Shown: in pieces, positions 15,205 through 22,483 of the stretch
Layout: each line of letters begins with the position of its first letter
Numbering within the stretch: the stretch's first letter is position 1
NCBI GenBank assembly: GCA_944350325.1
Contig: CALVOS010000021.1
Location: 1-33,057, forward strand
Source of the DNA: an uncultured Bacilli bacterium
Lineage (GTDB): Bacteria > Bacillota_I > Bacilli_A > RFN20 > CAG-826
Length of the DNA: 33,057 bases
Reading direction: 5' to 3'
Notes under the pieces: generated by a model
The model's input: the letters and a program-made list of their open reading frames with translations, nothing else
Told to the model about the DNA's origin: nothing
The model's database searches: none
Made by a program: the position numbers and the translations under genes

Positions 15205-17181
15205 ATGATTCAAAAGGAAGGCGGCAAGCTCATCTACGTGCGCGGGAGCGAGAAGGTCTCGCTCAGCGCCTATGGGAAGGACGGCATTCGCGTGGAGGCC
15301 ACGAATGTCGGCGATTATCTGGGAAACGAGTGGCTTTTTGAGGGATTAACGCCAGGAAGCGCTCGGATCTGGACGGATGAGAATGGCCTTTCTTGGATCG
15401 AGAACGGCAAGATTCGGGCAAGCGTGACCGGGCTTGGGCAGTTCCGCTTCTACAAGGAAGGGGACCTCGTGCTCGAGGAAATGTACCGCTCCTTCGACTT
15501 CGATCAGCCAAGGGCATACGCGCTCCGGAAGCTCGCGCGGGAATGGAAGGGCGAGCGCGGTGGCTTATTTGAACTCACCGCGCGGTTCGAAGCCCGGGAG
15601 GGGGAGCGCATCTACGGGATGGGCCAGCCCCAGGCCGAGTTCCTGAACCTGAAGGGCGCGACCTTGGAGCTTGCCCAGCGAAATTCCCAGATCAGCGTCC
15701 CCTTCTATCTTTCGAGCCTTGGCTACGGCTTCCTTTGGAACAATCCGGGGATCGGGGAGGTGTCCTTTGCAAAGAATGGGACCTCGTGGAGGATGGAGGG
15801 GACTAGGAAGCTCGACTACTGGGTCACGGTTGGGGACACTCCTCTTGAGGTTCACCGTCATTTCATGGACCTCGTCGGAAAGCCTCCCGCCTTCCCGGAG
15901 GACCTGACCGGCTTCTGGCAGAGCAAGCTCCGCTACCGTACGGGGGAGGAAGTCCTGGAGGTGGCAAGGGAGTATCGGCGCCGGAATATCCCCCTTTCCT
16001 GCATCGTCATCGATTTCTTCCATTGGCCGCGCCAGGGCGAATGGAAGTTCGATCCCCTCTACTGGCCCGATCCCAAGGGCATGGTCGAGGAACTTGAGTC
16101 GATGGGAATCCGTACGATGGTCTCCATCTGGCCTACCGTCGACAAGAGGAGCGAGAACTTCCCGTACATGGCCGAGCACGGAATGCTCATTTCCCTCGAC
16201 CGGGGCTCGCAGGCCTATGACTACCAGGGGGACTGCATGATCGCCGACTTCACCAGCGAGAGGACGAAGGAGTTCGTCTTCTCCCGTGCGAAGGACGGCT
16301 ACTGGGACAAGGGCATCCGCCTTTTCTGGCTCGACCAGGCGGAGCCTGAGTTCACTTGCTATGACTTCGACATGTACCGCGGGAGCCTCGGGTCGTGGAT
16401 GGAATGCGGGAACGTCTACCCCGTCCATTACCTTAGGGCCTTCTACGAAGGATCCCGCAAGAACGGGTTGGATAAGCCTGTGTCCCTCATCCGTTCCGCA
16501 TGGCTTGGGAGCCAGAGGTACGGCGGGCTCGTCTGGAGTGGCGACACCGCAGGGACGTTCGCCTCGATGAAGGACCAGCTTTCCGGCGGCCTCTCCATGG
16601 GCATCGCGGGGATTCCTTGGTGGACGGCGGACATCGGGGGCTTCTCCGGCGTTCCCGACGACCCCCTTTGGCGCGAGCTTCTCGTCCGCTGGTTCGAGTG
16701 GGCGGTGTTCTCACCGGTGCTGCGCCTCCATGGCGATCGCCAGCCTTCTCATATCCCTCCCCTGGACGACAGGGACTGGGGCGGTGGCTTCTGCCGCACA
16801 GGGCTTCCGAACGAAATCTGGAGTTTCGGGGAGGAAACATATTGGATTTTGAAAGACTTTATCCTTCTGAGGGAGAAGCTCCGTCCCTATGTCTCCTCCC
16901 TTTTCAAGGAAAGCGAGCGGACGGGGATTCCCCTGATGAGGCCCCTGTTCCTTCATTACCCCGAGGACCCGGAGTGCTGGGAAAGGGAGGACGAGTACTT
17001 GTTCGGAAGAAAGTACCTGGTCGCCCCGATCCTTGAGCCAGGGGCGCGGAGGAGGGAGGTCTATCTCCCCCACGGGCGCTGGAAGGACATCAGGGACGGC
17101 TCGATCCATGAAGGAGGCCAGTCCTTCGAGGTGGAGGCTCCCCTTTCCTCGATCCCGGTCTACGAGCTGATCGAGGACTAG
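15205..17181 (+). CDS. Glycoside hydrolase family 31 (alpha-glucosidase/alpha-xylosidase type)
   Basis: This 658-residue soluble protein has no signal peptide, so it acts in the cytoplasm on imported oligosaccharides. It has an N-terminal beta-sandwich containing GERIYGMGQPQ (about residues 134-144), then the barrel with CIVIDFFHWP. The nucleophile region is RLFWLDQAEPE with Asp377. The acid/base region is VWSGDTAGTF with Asp447, followed by GIPWWTADIGGF. These match GH31. The QRYGGLVWSGD form resembles alpha-xylosidase-like and related members, but the substrate cannot be assigned. SD sequence GGGAGG lies seven bases before the ATG. It is transcribed alone and meets the next gene tail-to-tail six bases after its stop. 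Its codon use looks slightly less GC-strict than the ribosomal genes. Confidence 0.88.
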   Translation: MIQKEGGKLIYVRGSEKVSLSAYGKDGIRVEATNVGDYLGNEWLFEGLTPGSARIWTDENGLSWIENGKIRASVTGLGQFRFYKEGDLVLEEMYRSFDFDQPRAYALRKLAREWKGERGGLFELTARFEAREGERIYGMGQPQAEFLNLKGATLELAQRNSQISVPFYLSSLGYGFLWNNPGIGEVSFAKNGTSWRMEGTRKLDYWVTVGDTPLEVHRHFMDLVGKPPAFPEDLTGFWQSKLRYRTGEEVLEVAREYRRRNIPLSCIVIDFFHWPRQGEWKFDPLYWPDPKGMVEELESMGIRTMVSIWPTVDKRSENFPYMAEHGMLISLDRGSQAYDYQGDCMIADFTSERTKEFVFSRAKDGYWDKGIRLFWLDQAEPEFTCYDFDMYRGSLGSWMECGNVYPVHYLRAFYEGSRKNGLDKPVSLIRSAWLGSQRYGGLVWSGDTAGTFASMKDQLSGGLSMGIAGIPWWTADIGGFSGVPDDPLWRELLVRWFEWAVFSPVLRLHGDRQPSHIPPLDDRDWGGGFCRTGLPNEIWSFGEETYWILKDFILLREKLRPYVSSLFKESERTGIPLMRPLFLHYPEDPECWEREDEYLFGRKYLVAPILEPGARRREVYLPHGRWKDIRDGSIHEGGQSFEVEAPLSSIPVYELIED

Positions 17182-17187
17182 CCTACC

Positions 17188-17949
17188 CTATATGAGGAGT
17201 GGGCAGGTCGCCTTCCCCATGGCGTCTTCCTTTTCGCCCTTCTCTCCTCTCAGGACCTCTGGAAGTCCCTTTTCGCAGAAGGCCTCCCTTAAGGGACGGA
17301 CCACCTCCGCCTCGCTTCTCATGATTTCCTCCCCGAGGGAGACAAGGAAGCCGTCGTAGTCTTCCCCGATCGCGCTAAGGAACACCCTGTAAGCTCGGCG
17401 AAGAATCCTTGCGCCAACCGCGAGGAGGTCCTCCTGCAAGGAGAGATAGCTATAGCGGATCGCGACGACAGGGGCGAGGAACGCCCGTTCCCCAAGGTAG
17501 CCGCCTTCCTCGCTCACGCCCGGAAGAGGGTCGCCTGTTTCCTCGCGCAGGATCCTCCGGATCGATTCGGAGGCAATCTCCAAGAAGAGGGAGCCACGTT
17601 CCTTTCCGATGCGCCTTGCGATCAGGCAGCCTTCCTGGACGAAGGAAAGATGGATCCTGTCCTTCTCCGGATCGAAGGAAGCGGCAAGCGCGAGCCCATG
17701 TCCTCGGAACGGGAACCTTGTCCTTTCCCTGGCAAGGAGCAAAGGGGAGGGGAGGAAGGTCGTCCTTCCAAGGTACAGCCTCGCGCTCCATCTCGCCCCA
17801 AGGACTTCCTTGAAGGCGGAGGGAAGAGAGCGTTCCATCTCCTCCGGGAAGGGGTCGCCGCGCCTGTCGATCGCCTTGTTCCTGCGGCTTGGGTACTCGA
17901 GCATCAGCCGTCGGAGGAGCCCTGCGAGCTCTTTATATGAATTTTCCAT
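17188..17949 (-). CDS. Unrecognised 253-residue protein, possibly related to the MrcB N-terminal (DUF3578) domain
   Basis: I do not recognise this protein with confidence. It is soluble, Arg-rich and lacks a signal peptide or membrane segments. The segment LALAASFDPEKDRIHLSFVQ followed later by LSLQEDLLAVGARILRRAY faintly recalls the DUF3578 pattern of the MrcB N-terminal domain. The usual aromatic GNW/PWI block is not evident, so this is a hint only. It is a single gene on the minus strand, convergent with the GH31 gene and divergent from the MutT gene across an AT-rich spacer. There is no Shine-Dalgarno sequence. An extended -10-like TGG-TAAAAA ends six bases before the ATG, suggesting a leaderless message. 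Confidence 0.6.
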   Translation of the reverse strand: MENSYKELAGLLRRLMLEYPSRRNKAIDRRGDPFPEEMERSLPSAFKEVLGARWSARLYLGRTTFLPSPLLLARERTRFPFRGHGLALAASFDPEKDRIHLSFVQEGCLIARRIGKERGSLFLEIASESIRRILREETGDPLPGVSEEGGYLGERAFLAPVVAIRYSYLSLQEDLLAVGARILRRAYRVFLSAIGEDYDGFLVSLGEEIMRSEAEVVRPLREAFCEKGLPEVLRGEKGEKEDAMGKATCPLLI

Positions 17950-17955
17950 GAAGGG

Positions 17956-17964
17956 TTTTTACCA
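17956..17964 (-). promoter_or_regulatory. Extended -10-like element for the 253-residue protein gene
   Basis: On the minus strand TGG precedes TAAAAA (17961-17956), which ends six bases before the ATG at 17949. The TGN extension may offset the poor hexamer. No ribosome binding site lies between it and the ATG. Confidence 0.4.
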
Positions 17965-18008
17965 GCACTTGTGCCTAACCTTTCTAATAAGTTTCAGGAT
18001 ACTTTCTA

Positions 18009-18022
18009 TGAAAACGGTTACA
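18009..18022. promoter_or_regulatory. cre-like operator (CcpA/LacI-family type)
   Basis: TGAAAACGGTTACA fits the catabolite-responsive-element consensus TGWNANCGNTNWCA at every defined position. It lies in the AT-rich spacer between two divergent genes, about 48 bases upstream of the -10 of the minus-strand gene and 185 bases upstream of the mutT-like -10. Which gene it would serve is unclear, and no CcpA gene is in the window. Confidence 0.45.
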
Positions 18023-18207
18023 TCAGGAAGATTCTTCGAGATTGCTTAACAAAGAAGATTGCAATCAGAAATCGCTTGCTTTCGAATCCTCGGAAATTTC
18101 AAGGGAATCAATAAACTTTTCTGTGAAAGTAACGCAAAAAGAGTAGGTCTTTTCCTGAAAATGTAATTTGTCACATCAGGGGTGGGTGCGAGGAGGCCGA
18201 GAATCCC
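18023..18207. other. AT-rich spacer without a recognised gene
   Basis: The divergent spacer 17950-18221 is visibly richer in A and T than the rest of the window. This part has short direct repeats (ACATCAGG at 18020-18027 and 18173-18180; AGATTGC twice near 18040-18062) and a GAAGATTCTTC palindrome near 18027-18037. No open frame with a start signal, tRNA or known RNA family was recognised. Confidence 0.5.
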
Positions 18208-18213
18208 TATAAT
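18208..18213 (+). promoter_or_regulatory. -10 element for a near-leaderless MutT-like gene
   Basis: A perfect TATAAT ends eight bases before ATG 18222, so transcription should begin within a base or two of the start codon. The only GGAGG is over 20 bases upstream of the ATG and lies upstream of the -10. Confidence 0.6.
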
Positions 18214-18221
18214 CGCGGCGA

Positions 18222-18617
18222 ATGAAGCGCATCCAGGTCGTCTGCGCGGTCCTCCGTTCAGGGGACAGGGTCCTCGCCGTTGAGCGTGGCTACGGAGAGT
18301 TCAAGGGAGGCTGGGAGTTCCCAGGAGGAAAGGTCGAGCTGGGGGAAAGCCCCGAGGAGGCGATCCGACGGGAGATCATGGAGGAGCTCGGCATCGCCAT
18401 AAGGATCGAGGAACGCCTTGGGAGGGTGGAGCACGACTACCCCTCCTTCCGTCTCTCGATGGACTGTTTCCTCGCAGAGCCGCTCGCTGCCCCTTCCTTC
18501 AAGGAGGCGCTCGACCATCGCCTTCTCCGCGCTGAGGAGCTTGGCTCCGTCGATTTTCTACCCGCAGACCGGAAGATCCTCCCTTGGATCGTCCAAGCCC
18601 TGGGGAGGCGGTCCTAG
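18222..18617 (+). CDS. MutT-like Nudix hydrolase ((d)NTP sanitising pyrophosphatase)
   Basis: This 131-residue protein carries a complete Nudix box from Gly36 to Ile58. Glu42, Arg50, Glu51, Glu54, Glu55 and Gly57 fit GX5EX7REUXEEXGU. WEFPGGKVELGES just ahead is the form seen in MutT-type 8-oxo-dGTP diphosphatases. It would hydrolyse oxidised or non-canonical nucleoside triphosphates to monophosphate and pyrophosphate in the cytoplasm. The start is supported by family alignment and a TATAAT eight bases upstream. The stop is next to the terminator of the opposing tRNA operon, which may also limit read-through here. Confidence 0.88.
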   Translation: MKRIQVVCAVLRSGDRVLAVERGYGEFKGGWEFPGGKVELGESPEEAIRREIMEELGIAIRIEERLGRVEHDYPSFRLSMDCFLAEPLAAPSFKEALDHRLLRAEELGSVDFLPADRKILPWIVQALGRRS

Positions 18618-18640
18618 AAAAAAGGCCGCCAGGGCGGCCG
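18617..18640 (-). terminator. Intrinsic terminator of the five-tRNA operon
   Basis: On the minus strand GGCCGCC and GGCGGCC form a strong GC hairpin (18639-18624), followed directly by six T residues (18623-18618). It lies eight bases after the CCA end of tRNA-Leu. On the plus strand the same hairpin follows the mutT-like stop but lacks a T run. Confidence 0.9.
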
Positions 18641-18647
18641 ATTTCTC

Positions 18648-18730
18648 TGGTGCCCGGGGCCGGGTTCGAACCGGCATGGTCGCCCGGGGGATTTTAAGTC
18701 CCCTGCGTCTACCTGTTCCGCCACCCGGGC
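18648..18730 (-). tRNA. tRNA-Leu (anticodon TAA)
   Basis: This class II tRNA has acceptor stem GCCCGGG/CCCGGGC, discriminator A and encoded CCA. The anticodon stem GGGGA/TCCCC encloses loop CTTAAAA, giving anticodon TAA. The long variable arm and GGTTCGAACC T-arm are intact. It is the last gene of the five-tRNA operon and reads UUA/UUG. Confidence 0.95.
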
Positions 18731-18808
18731 AAGCGGGGGAATGATAACGCAAAGCCCTTCCTCGGGAGATAAGAAAACGCCGGCCTCCGGGCCGGCTTCG
18801 ATTCAAGA

Positions 18809-18883
18809 TGGTCCCCCGTGACGGTTTCGAACCGTCGACCCCTTGATTAAAAGTCAAGTGCTCTACCGCTGAGCTAACGGAGG
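18809..18883 (-). tRNA. tRNA-Lys (anticodon TTT)
   Basis: Acceptor stem CCTCCGT/ACGGGGG contains one T-G pair and is followed by A and encoded CCA. The anticodon stem CTTGA/TCAAG encloses CTTTTAA, giving anticodon TTT. The D-arm TAGCTCAGCGGTAGAGC and the T-arm GACGGTTCGAAACCGTC are normal. It is the fourth gene of the operon. Confidence 0.95.
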
Positions 18884-18885
18884 AT

Positions 18886-18960
18886 TGGCTGGGGTGGCTG
18901 GAATCGGACCAGCGCATCAGGGAGTCAAAGTCCCTTGCCTTACCTCTTGGCTACACCCCA
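18886..18960 (-). tRNA. tRNA-Gln (anticodon TTG)
   Basis: Acceptor TGGGGTG/CACCCCA is followed by discriminator G and encoded CCA. The anticodon stem pairs AGGGA with TCCCT around CTTTGAC, giving anticodon TTG. The T-arm CTGGTCCGATTCCAG is typical of glutamine tRNAs. It lies two bases from tRNA-Lys, so all are cut from one precursor. Confidence 0.95.
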
Positions 18961-18966
18961 AGGGGG

Positions 18967-19050
18967 TGGTGGGCGAAGATGGATTTGAACCACCGAACCC
19001 GAAGGAGCTGATTTACAGTCAGCCGCGTTTGGCCACTTCGCTATTCGCCC
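18967..19050 (-). tRNA. tRNA-Tyr (anticodon GTA)
   Basis: Acceptor GGGCGAA/TTCGCCC is followed by A and encoded CCA. The anticodon stem GCTGA/TCAGC encloses CTGTAAA, giving anticodon GTA. A long variable arm (around TCCTTCGGG) marks the class II form found in bacterial tyrosine tRNAs. Confidence 0.95.
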
Positions 19051-19076
19051 ACTTGTGCCGCACGTCGTCCGCTAGG

Positions 19077-19151
19077 TGGTGGATGCTGTGGGTTTCGAAC
19101 CCACGACCCCCGCCTTGTAAGGGCGATGCTCTCCCGCTGAGCTAAGCATCC
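19077..19151 (-). tRNA. tRNA-Val (anticodon TAC)
   Basis: Acceptor GGATGCT/AGCATCC is followed by A and encoded CCA. The anticodon loop CTTACAA gives anticodon TAC, and the T-arm GTGGGTTCGAAACCCAC is intact. It is the first gene of the operon, about 25 bases after the predicted transcription start. Confidence 0.95.
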
Positions 19152-19182
19152 GTCGAGAGTGCCCCGCCAGACGTGCGGCGTG

Positions 19183-19211
19183 AATATAGCACTGACCCAA
19201 GGAAGGGTCAA
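19183..19211 (-). promoter_or_regulatory. Promoter of the tRNA operon
   Basis: On the minus strand TTGACC (19211-19206), a 17-base spacer and TATATT (19188-19183) form a near-consensus housekeeping promoter. The start is expected near 19176. It lies between the end of pgi and tRNA-Val. Confidence 0.85.
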
Positions 19212-19250
19212 CGCGCTTTTCTCGAAGGAGGATGTGCCGCCTCGCTCTTC

Positions 19251-20552
19251 TTAGAAGCCTGGCTTCCCGAGGAGATGGAACATGTTGCGCTTATACACCT
19301 CGACCCCGGGCTGGTCGAACGGGTTGAGCCCGTTCAGATAGGCGCTCATCGCGCACGCCTTCTCGAAGAAGTAGAAGAGATAGCCCAGGGAATAGGCGTC
19401 CATCCTCTCCATCTCCAGGACGATGTTTGGGATGCCCGCGGTCTCCGAGTGCGCCTGGAGGACGCCCTGGAAGGCGCGCTCCTGGACGAAGGAGAGGGGC
19501 TTTCCGGCGAGATAGTTCAGCCCGTCGAGGTCATCCTTGTCCTCGGGGATCGCCAGGTCTTCCTCCGGCTTTTCGAGGTGGAGGATGGTCTCGAAGAAGA
19601 TCGGGGAGCCTTCCTGGATGAACTGCCCGAGGGAGTGGAGGTCGGTGGAGAAGCAGGCCGAGGCGGGGAAGAGGGACTTCCCTTCCTTGCCTTCGCTTTC
19701 GCCGAAGAGTTGCTTCCACCATTCGGTGAGCTGGACGAGCGTCGGGAGATAGGTGCAGAAGAGCTCGACCTGCTTGCCGTTCTTGTAGAGGTGATGGCGG
19801 CAGACGGCGTACTTGTATGCCTCGTTCTTCATGAGGTCGGGCTCGTGGTATTCCTTCGCCGCGTCCCTGCTTCCCTTGAGGAGCTGGACCACGTCGATCC
19901 CCATGGCGGCCATCGGGAGGAGCCCCACCGCGGTCTGGACGGAATAGCGGCCGCCGATGTCGCCGGGCAGGACGAAGGTCTCGTAGCCTTCCTGCTTGCT
20001 GAGGGTCAATAGGGCGCCCTTCTTGCCGTCGGTCGTCGCGACGATCGCCTTCCTCGCCTCCTCCTTCCCGTCCCTTTCCTCAAGGAGCTTCCGGAGGAGA
20101 CGGAAGGAAAGGGCGGTCTCGGTAGTGGTGCCGGACTTGGAAATGACGTTCACGCAGAACTTCTTGTCCTTCAGATAGGCGAGGGCGCGAGTGATATAGG
20201 TGGGGTCGAAGGTCTCGCCAAGCCAGAGGACGTCGATCCCCTTCTTCGGGAAGGTGCCCCTGAGGGCTTCGATCGCGGCGCGCGCCCCAAGATACGACCC
20301 GCCGATCCCGCAGACGACGAGGACTTCGTAGTTCTCCCTGAGGCGCTTCCCGGTCGCAAGGAGCCTGGGGAGCTCCTCGCTCTGGAGGTATTCCTCCGCT
20401 TGGTCGACCCAGCCGAGGAAGTCGGCCCCTTTCCCCGTCCGTTCGTCGATCGAGCGATGGATGCGGGCGACCTCGTCCTTGTAGGAGGCGAAATCGATCG
20501 CCTCGCCGATATGCCCGATGTTCGTGCGAATCATCATGTCCTTATCCTCCAT
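19251..20552 (-). CDS. pgi: Glucose-6-phosphate isomerase
   Basis: From ATG 20552 the product is 433 residues, close to the Firmicutes short form. It interconverts glucose-6-phosphate and fructose-6-phosphate. Visible motifs include GADFLGWVDQ, GIGGSYLGARAAIEAL, the sugar-phosphate site VISKSGTTTETALSFR and STDLHSLGQFIQEGSP. The upstream frame is open to 20600 but overlaps the S1 gene and is not family-like. AAAGGA lies six bases before ATG 20552; ATG 20537 with GGAGG eight bases upstream is an alternative start. It is the last gene of an ispD-S1-pgi run. No convincing terminator separates it from the tRNA promoter. Confidence 0.95.
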   Translation of the reverse strand: MEDKDMMIRTNIGHIGEAIDFASYKDEVARIHRSIDERTGKGADFLGWVDQAEEYLQSEELPRLLATGKRLRENYEVLVVCGIGGSYLGARAAIEALRGTFPKKGIDVLWLGETFDPTYITRALAYLKDKKFCVNVISKSGTTTETALSFRLLRKLLEERDGKEEARKAIVATTDGKKGALLTLSKQEGYETFVLPGDIGGRYSVQTAVGLLPMAAMGIDVVQLLKGSRDAAKEYHEPDLMKNEAYKYAVCRHHLYKNGKQVELFCTYLPTLVQLTEWWKQLFGESEGKEGKSLFPASACFSTDLHSLGQFIQEGSPIFFETILHLEKPEEDLAIPEDKDDLDGLNYLAGKPLSFVQERAFQGVLQAHSETAGIPNIVLEMERMDAYSLGYLFYFFEKACAMSAYLNGLNPFDQPGVEVYKRNMFHLLGKPGF

Positions 20553-20578
20553 AGCCTTTCCTTTGGAAAGATTACGCC

Positions 20579-20929
20579 TTATCGCTCCTCTTGGCACCAC
20601 CGGCGAAGCGCCTCGCCAAGGCCTTGGAAGGAGATGTCCTGCTCCTTCGGAAGGGACCGGGGGAGGGGAGTCCTCCGTTCCTCCATCGTCAGGGCCTTCA
20701 TGGAGACGCGGAGCCCCCCTCTCTCCTCGTCCTTCTCGATCACCTTCGCCTTGTAGAGGGCGCCAATCTGGATGAAGTCGTGGAAGGGGCGGTGCTCGTG
20801 CCGGGGCATCTCCTTGCGGTGGAGAAGGCCTGTCACCCCATCGTCGAAAAGGAGGAGCGCGTAGGTTTCCTTCTTCTTGATCGCGGTGCCGACGAGGATG
20901 TCGCCTTCCTTGATATCCGAGAAACTCAT
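20579..20929 (-). CDS. S1 domain RNA-binding protein (YugI/general stress protein 13-like)
   Basis: This 116-residue protein begins with a single S1 RNA-binding domain. The pattern is EGDILVGTAI, then DDGVTGLLHRKEM, then IGALYKAKVIEKDEERGGLRVSMKAL over about residues 8-80, followed by a short basic tail. Such single-S1 proteins bind RNA or ribosomes and are common in Firmicutes; the exact role here is unknown. Its ATG overlaps the ispD stop (ATGA), so it is translationally coupled to ispD. Pgi starts 26 bases after its stop. Confidence 0.8.
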   Translation of the reverse strand: MSFSDIKEGDILVGTAIKKKETYALLLFDDGVTGLLHRKEMPRHEHRPFHDFIQIGALYKAKVIEKDEERGGLRVSMKALTMEERRTPLPRSLPKEQDISFQGLGEALRRWCQEER

Positions 20930-21579
20930 CCTAGGTCCTCCTTCCTGGTGATCTTCCTATGGAGGGGGCTTCCCTCCACGAGCCCGAGCCTTCCCTGCTC
21001 CATCAGGAAGAGGGAGCCCTCGTCGCGGTAGAGAGAGCGGGAAGAGCCGACGCTCTCCTCCGCCTCGTGGAGAAGCCTCGTGCGGAAGCACTGGGGCGTC
21101 TGGACGAGCCGGACCTTGTCGCGGGCAAGATAGCCCGCCGGCTCCCCGCACTCGAGGAAGAGCGCGCTATCCTCCAGGGGAAGGACGGGCACGGCCCCTC
21201 CCTTATCCCTCGCCTCCTCGACGAGGCGGTCGAGGACGGAAAGGTCGAAGAGCGGCCTTGCCGCGTCATGAAGGAGGATCATCCCCTCGGGATCCAGGCG
21301 ATAGGCCTCCTGGACGGCGTTCCTCGCGCTCTCCGCGCGGGAAGGCCCTCCTTCCACGAGCAGCGGTCGGACGGGGAGAGAGGCGGTCTCCTCCTTCACT
21401 CGCCCCATGTCCTCGGGACGGACCACGACGATGAAGGAGTCGCACCTGCCCCAGCGCGCCGCCTCCTTGAGGGAACGTAGGTAAAGGGGTTCCCCCATGA
21501 AGGGGGCGAACTGCTTCTTCCCGCCGAAACGGCGGCCTTCTCCGCCCAGAAGGAGGGCGAAGGCAATCCGCTCATCCAT
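20926..21579 (-). CDS. ispD: IspD-type cytidylyltransferase (2-C-methyl-D-erythritol 4-phosphate cytidylyltransferase)
   Basis: This 217-residue nucleotidyltransferase has the glycine-rich CTP loop GGEGRRFGGKKQF (residues 12-24). It also has GPSRAESARNAV, the metal-site motif HDAARPL, RLVQTPQCFR and a terminal KITRKEDL. IspD joins CTP to methylerythritol phosphate in the MEP isoprenoid pathway. The related TarI enzyme of teichoic-acid synthesis uses the same fold and cannot be fully excluded; no tar genes are nearby. The start codon has no Shine-Dalgarno sequence, but TATAAT lies eight bases upstream in the 17-base gap after the HAD gene. Confidence 0.83.
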   Translation of the reverse strand: MDERIAFALLLGGEGRRFGGKKQFAPFMGEPLYLRSLKEAARWGRCDSFIVVVRPEDMGRVKEETASLPVRPLLVEGGPSRAESARNAVQEAYRLDPEGMILLHDAARPLFDLSVLDRLVEEARDKGGAVPVLPLEDSALFLECGEPAGYLARDKVRLVQTPQCFRTRLLHEAEESVGSSRSLYRDEGSLFLMEQGRLGLVEGSPLHRKITRKEDLG

Positions 21580-21587
21580 CGACGGGG

Positions 21588-21593
21588 ATTATA
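21588..21593 (-). promoter_or_regulatory. -10 element for a near-leaderless ispD message
   Basis: A perfect TATAAT on the minus strand ends eight bases before the ispD ATG (21579) and begins four bases after the HAD gene stop codon. There is no ribosome binding site between them. Confidence 0.55.
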
Positions 21594-21596
21594 GAC

Positions 21597-22421
21597 CTAT
21601 ATGCGGCCTTCGCCTGTCCCAAGCCTCTCCGCGATGGCGACTCCCTGGATGATGAGCTGGACGGCCTTCTCCATCCGGCTCCCCTTCGTGTAGTCGGCGA
21701 GGAAGGCGTAGTTCACCCTTCCGTCATGGACGAGGGAGGCGACCTTGTCCTCCCTTCCCTGGGGATAGACGGCGATCGACTTGCCCCCGTTGTTCTTGGC
21801 AAGGATCATCGCCGGGATGTCGGTCATCCCGTCCCCGATGTAGATGATGTTCGAGTAGGGGATCCTCCTCTCCAGGGTTTTCTCGTTTACTCCGACGTCG
21901 TCGTTCGCGTCATAGACGCCCTTGGAGATGCGGAAGAAGTACTGTGTCTTCTGGGTGAAGTTCACGACCTGCTTAGGCCAAAGAGGAAGGCCCGTCTTCG
22001 GATCGAAGAGGAACTCGCAGGCGTAGATTTCCTTGAACTGCCCCGCGATCTTCGTGCCGGCCACGATCTCGGCGTTCCCGGAGGAGACGAGGTAGTGCTC
22101 CACCTTGATCCCGTTCTCCTGGCCGAAGGCGTTGACGCGGTCGAACCAGGTGAGGACGCCAGGAAAGAACTCGACCTCCTTCCCCCTCTCGTTCAGCCAC
22201 TCCCTGGTCATGCGGATGCCCTTCTCCTCGCACTTCTTCTTCATCATGTAAAGGTAGGAGAGGGTCCTCTCGATCCCGTGCCTTTGTGAGAACTCGGTCG
22301 TTTCCTTCCAGAACTCGGAGGGGGTCATCCCGAGGGCGGGGATGAAGCCGAAGTTCTGCATGTCGCTTTTTGCAAGGGTGCTGTCGAAGTCGTAGAGCAG
22401 CGCGACAATCGGTTTCTTCAT
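21597..22421 (-). CDS. HAD-superfamily hydrolase (phosphoserine-phosphatase-like subfamily)
   Basis: This 274-residue protein has haloacid dehalogenase motif I DFDSTLA with Asp11 and Asp13, a motif II-like SSG in HYLVSSGNAEIV, and motif IV GDGMTDIPAMI. The region between motif I and motif II is a helical cap, as in PSPase-like (HAD-IB) enzymes. It probably removes phosphate from a small metabolite; the substrate is unknown. There is no signal peptide. A TATAAT ends six bases before the ATG and no ribosome binding site is present. It leads a co-directional group with ispD, although ispD seems to have its own promoter. Confidence 0.78.
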   Translation of the reverse strand: MKKPIVALLYDFDSTLAKSDMQNFGFIPALGMTPSEFWKETTEFSQRHGIERTLSYLYMMKKKCEEKGIRMTREWLNERGKEVEFFPGVLTWFDRVNAFGQENGIKVEHYLVSSGNAEIVAGTKIAGQFKEIYACEFLFDPKTGLPLWPKQVVNFTQKTQYFFRISKGVYDANDDVGVNEKTLERRIPYSNIIYIGDGMTDIPAMILAKNNGGKSIAVYPQGREDKVASLVHDGRVNYAFLADYTKGSRMEKAVQLIIQGVAIAERLGTGEGRI

Positions 22422-22427
22422 AATCCA

Positions 22428-22433
22428 ATTATA
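22428..22433 (-). promoter_or_regulatory. -10 element placed for a leaderless HAD-gene message
   Basis: A perfect TATAAT on the minus strand ends six bases before the ATG at 22421, so the predicted first transcribed base is the A of the start codon. No convincing -35 was found at 16-18 bases. Confidence 0.6.
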
Positions 22434-22483
22434 GAGAAGGAATCCCCTAGGCGCACCGCAGAAACAACGGGTTTCGCCGGCTT

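Noticed and set aside
18885..19145. Plus-strand open frame reading like a small protein with SNPRPPPCKGDALPLS
   Set aside because: It is the antisense translation of the tRNA cluster, a classic false protein found in many databases.
19194..19211. TGACCC/GGGTCA hairpin as the pgi terminator
   Set aside because: It lacks a T tract on either strand, and its bases are better explained as the -35 and spacer of the tRNA promoter.
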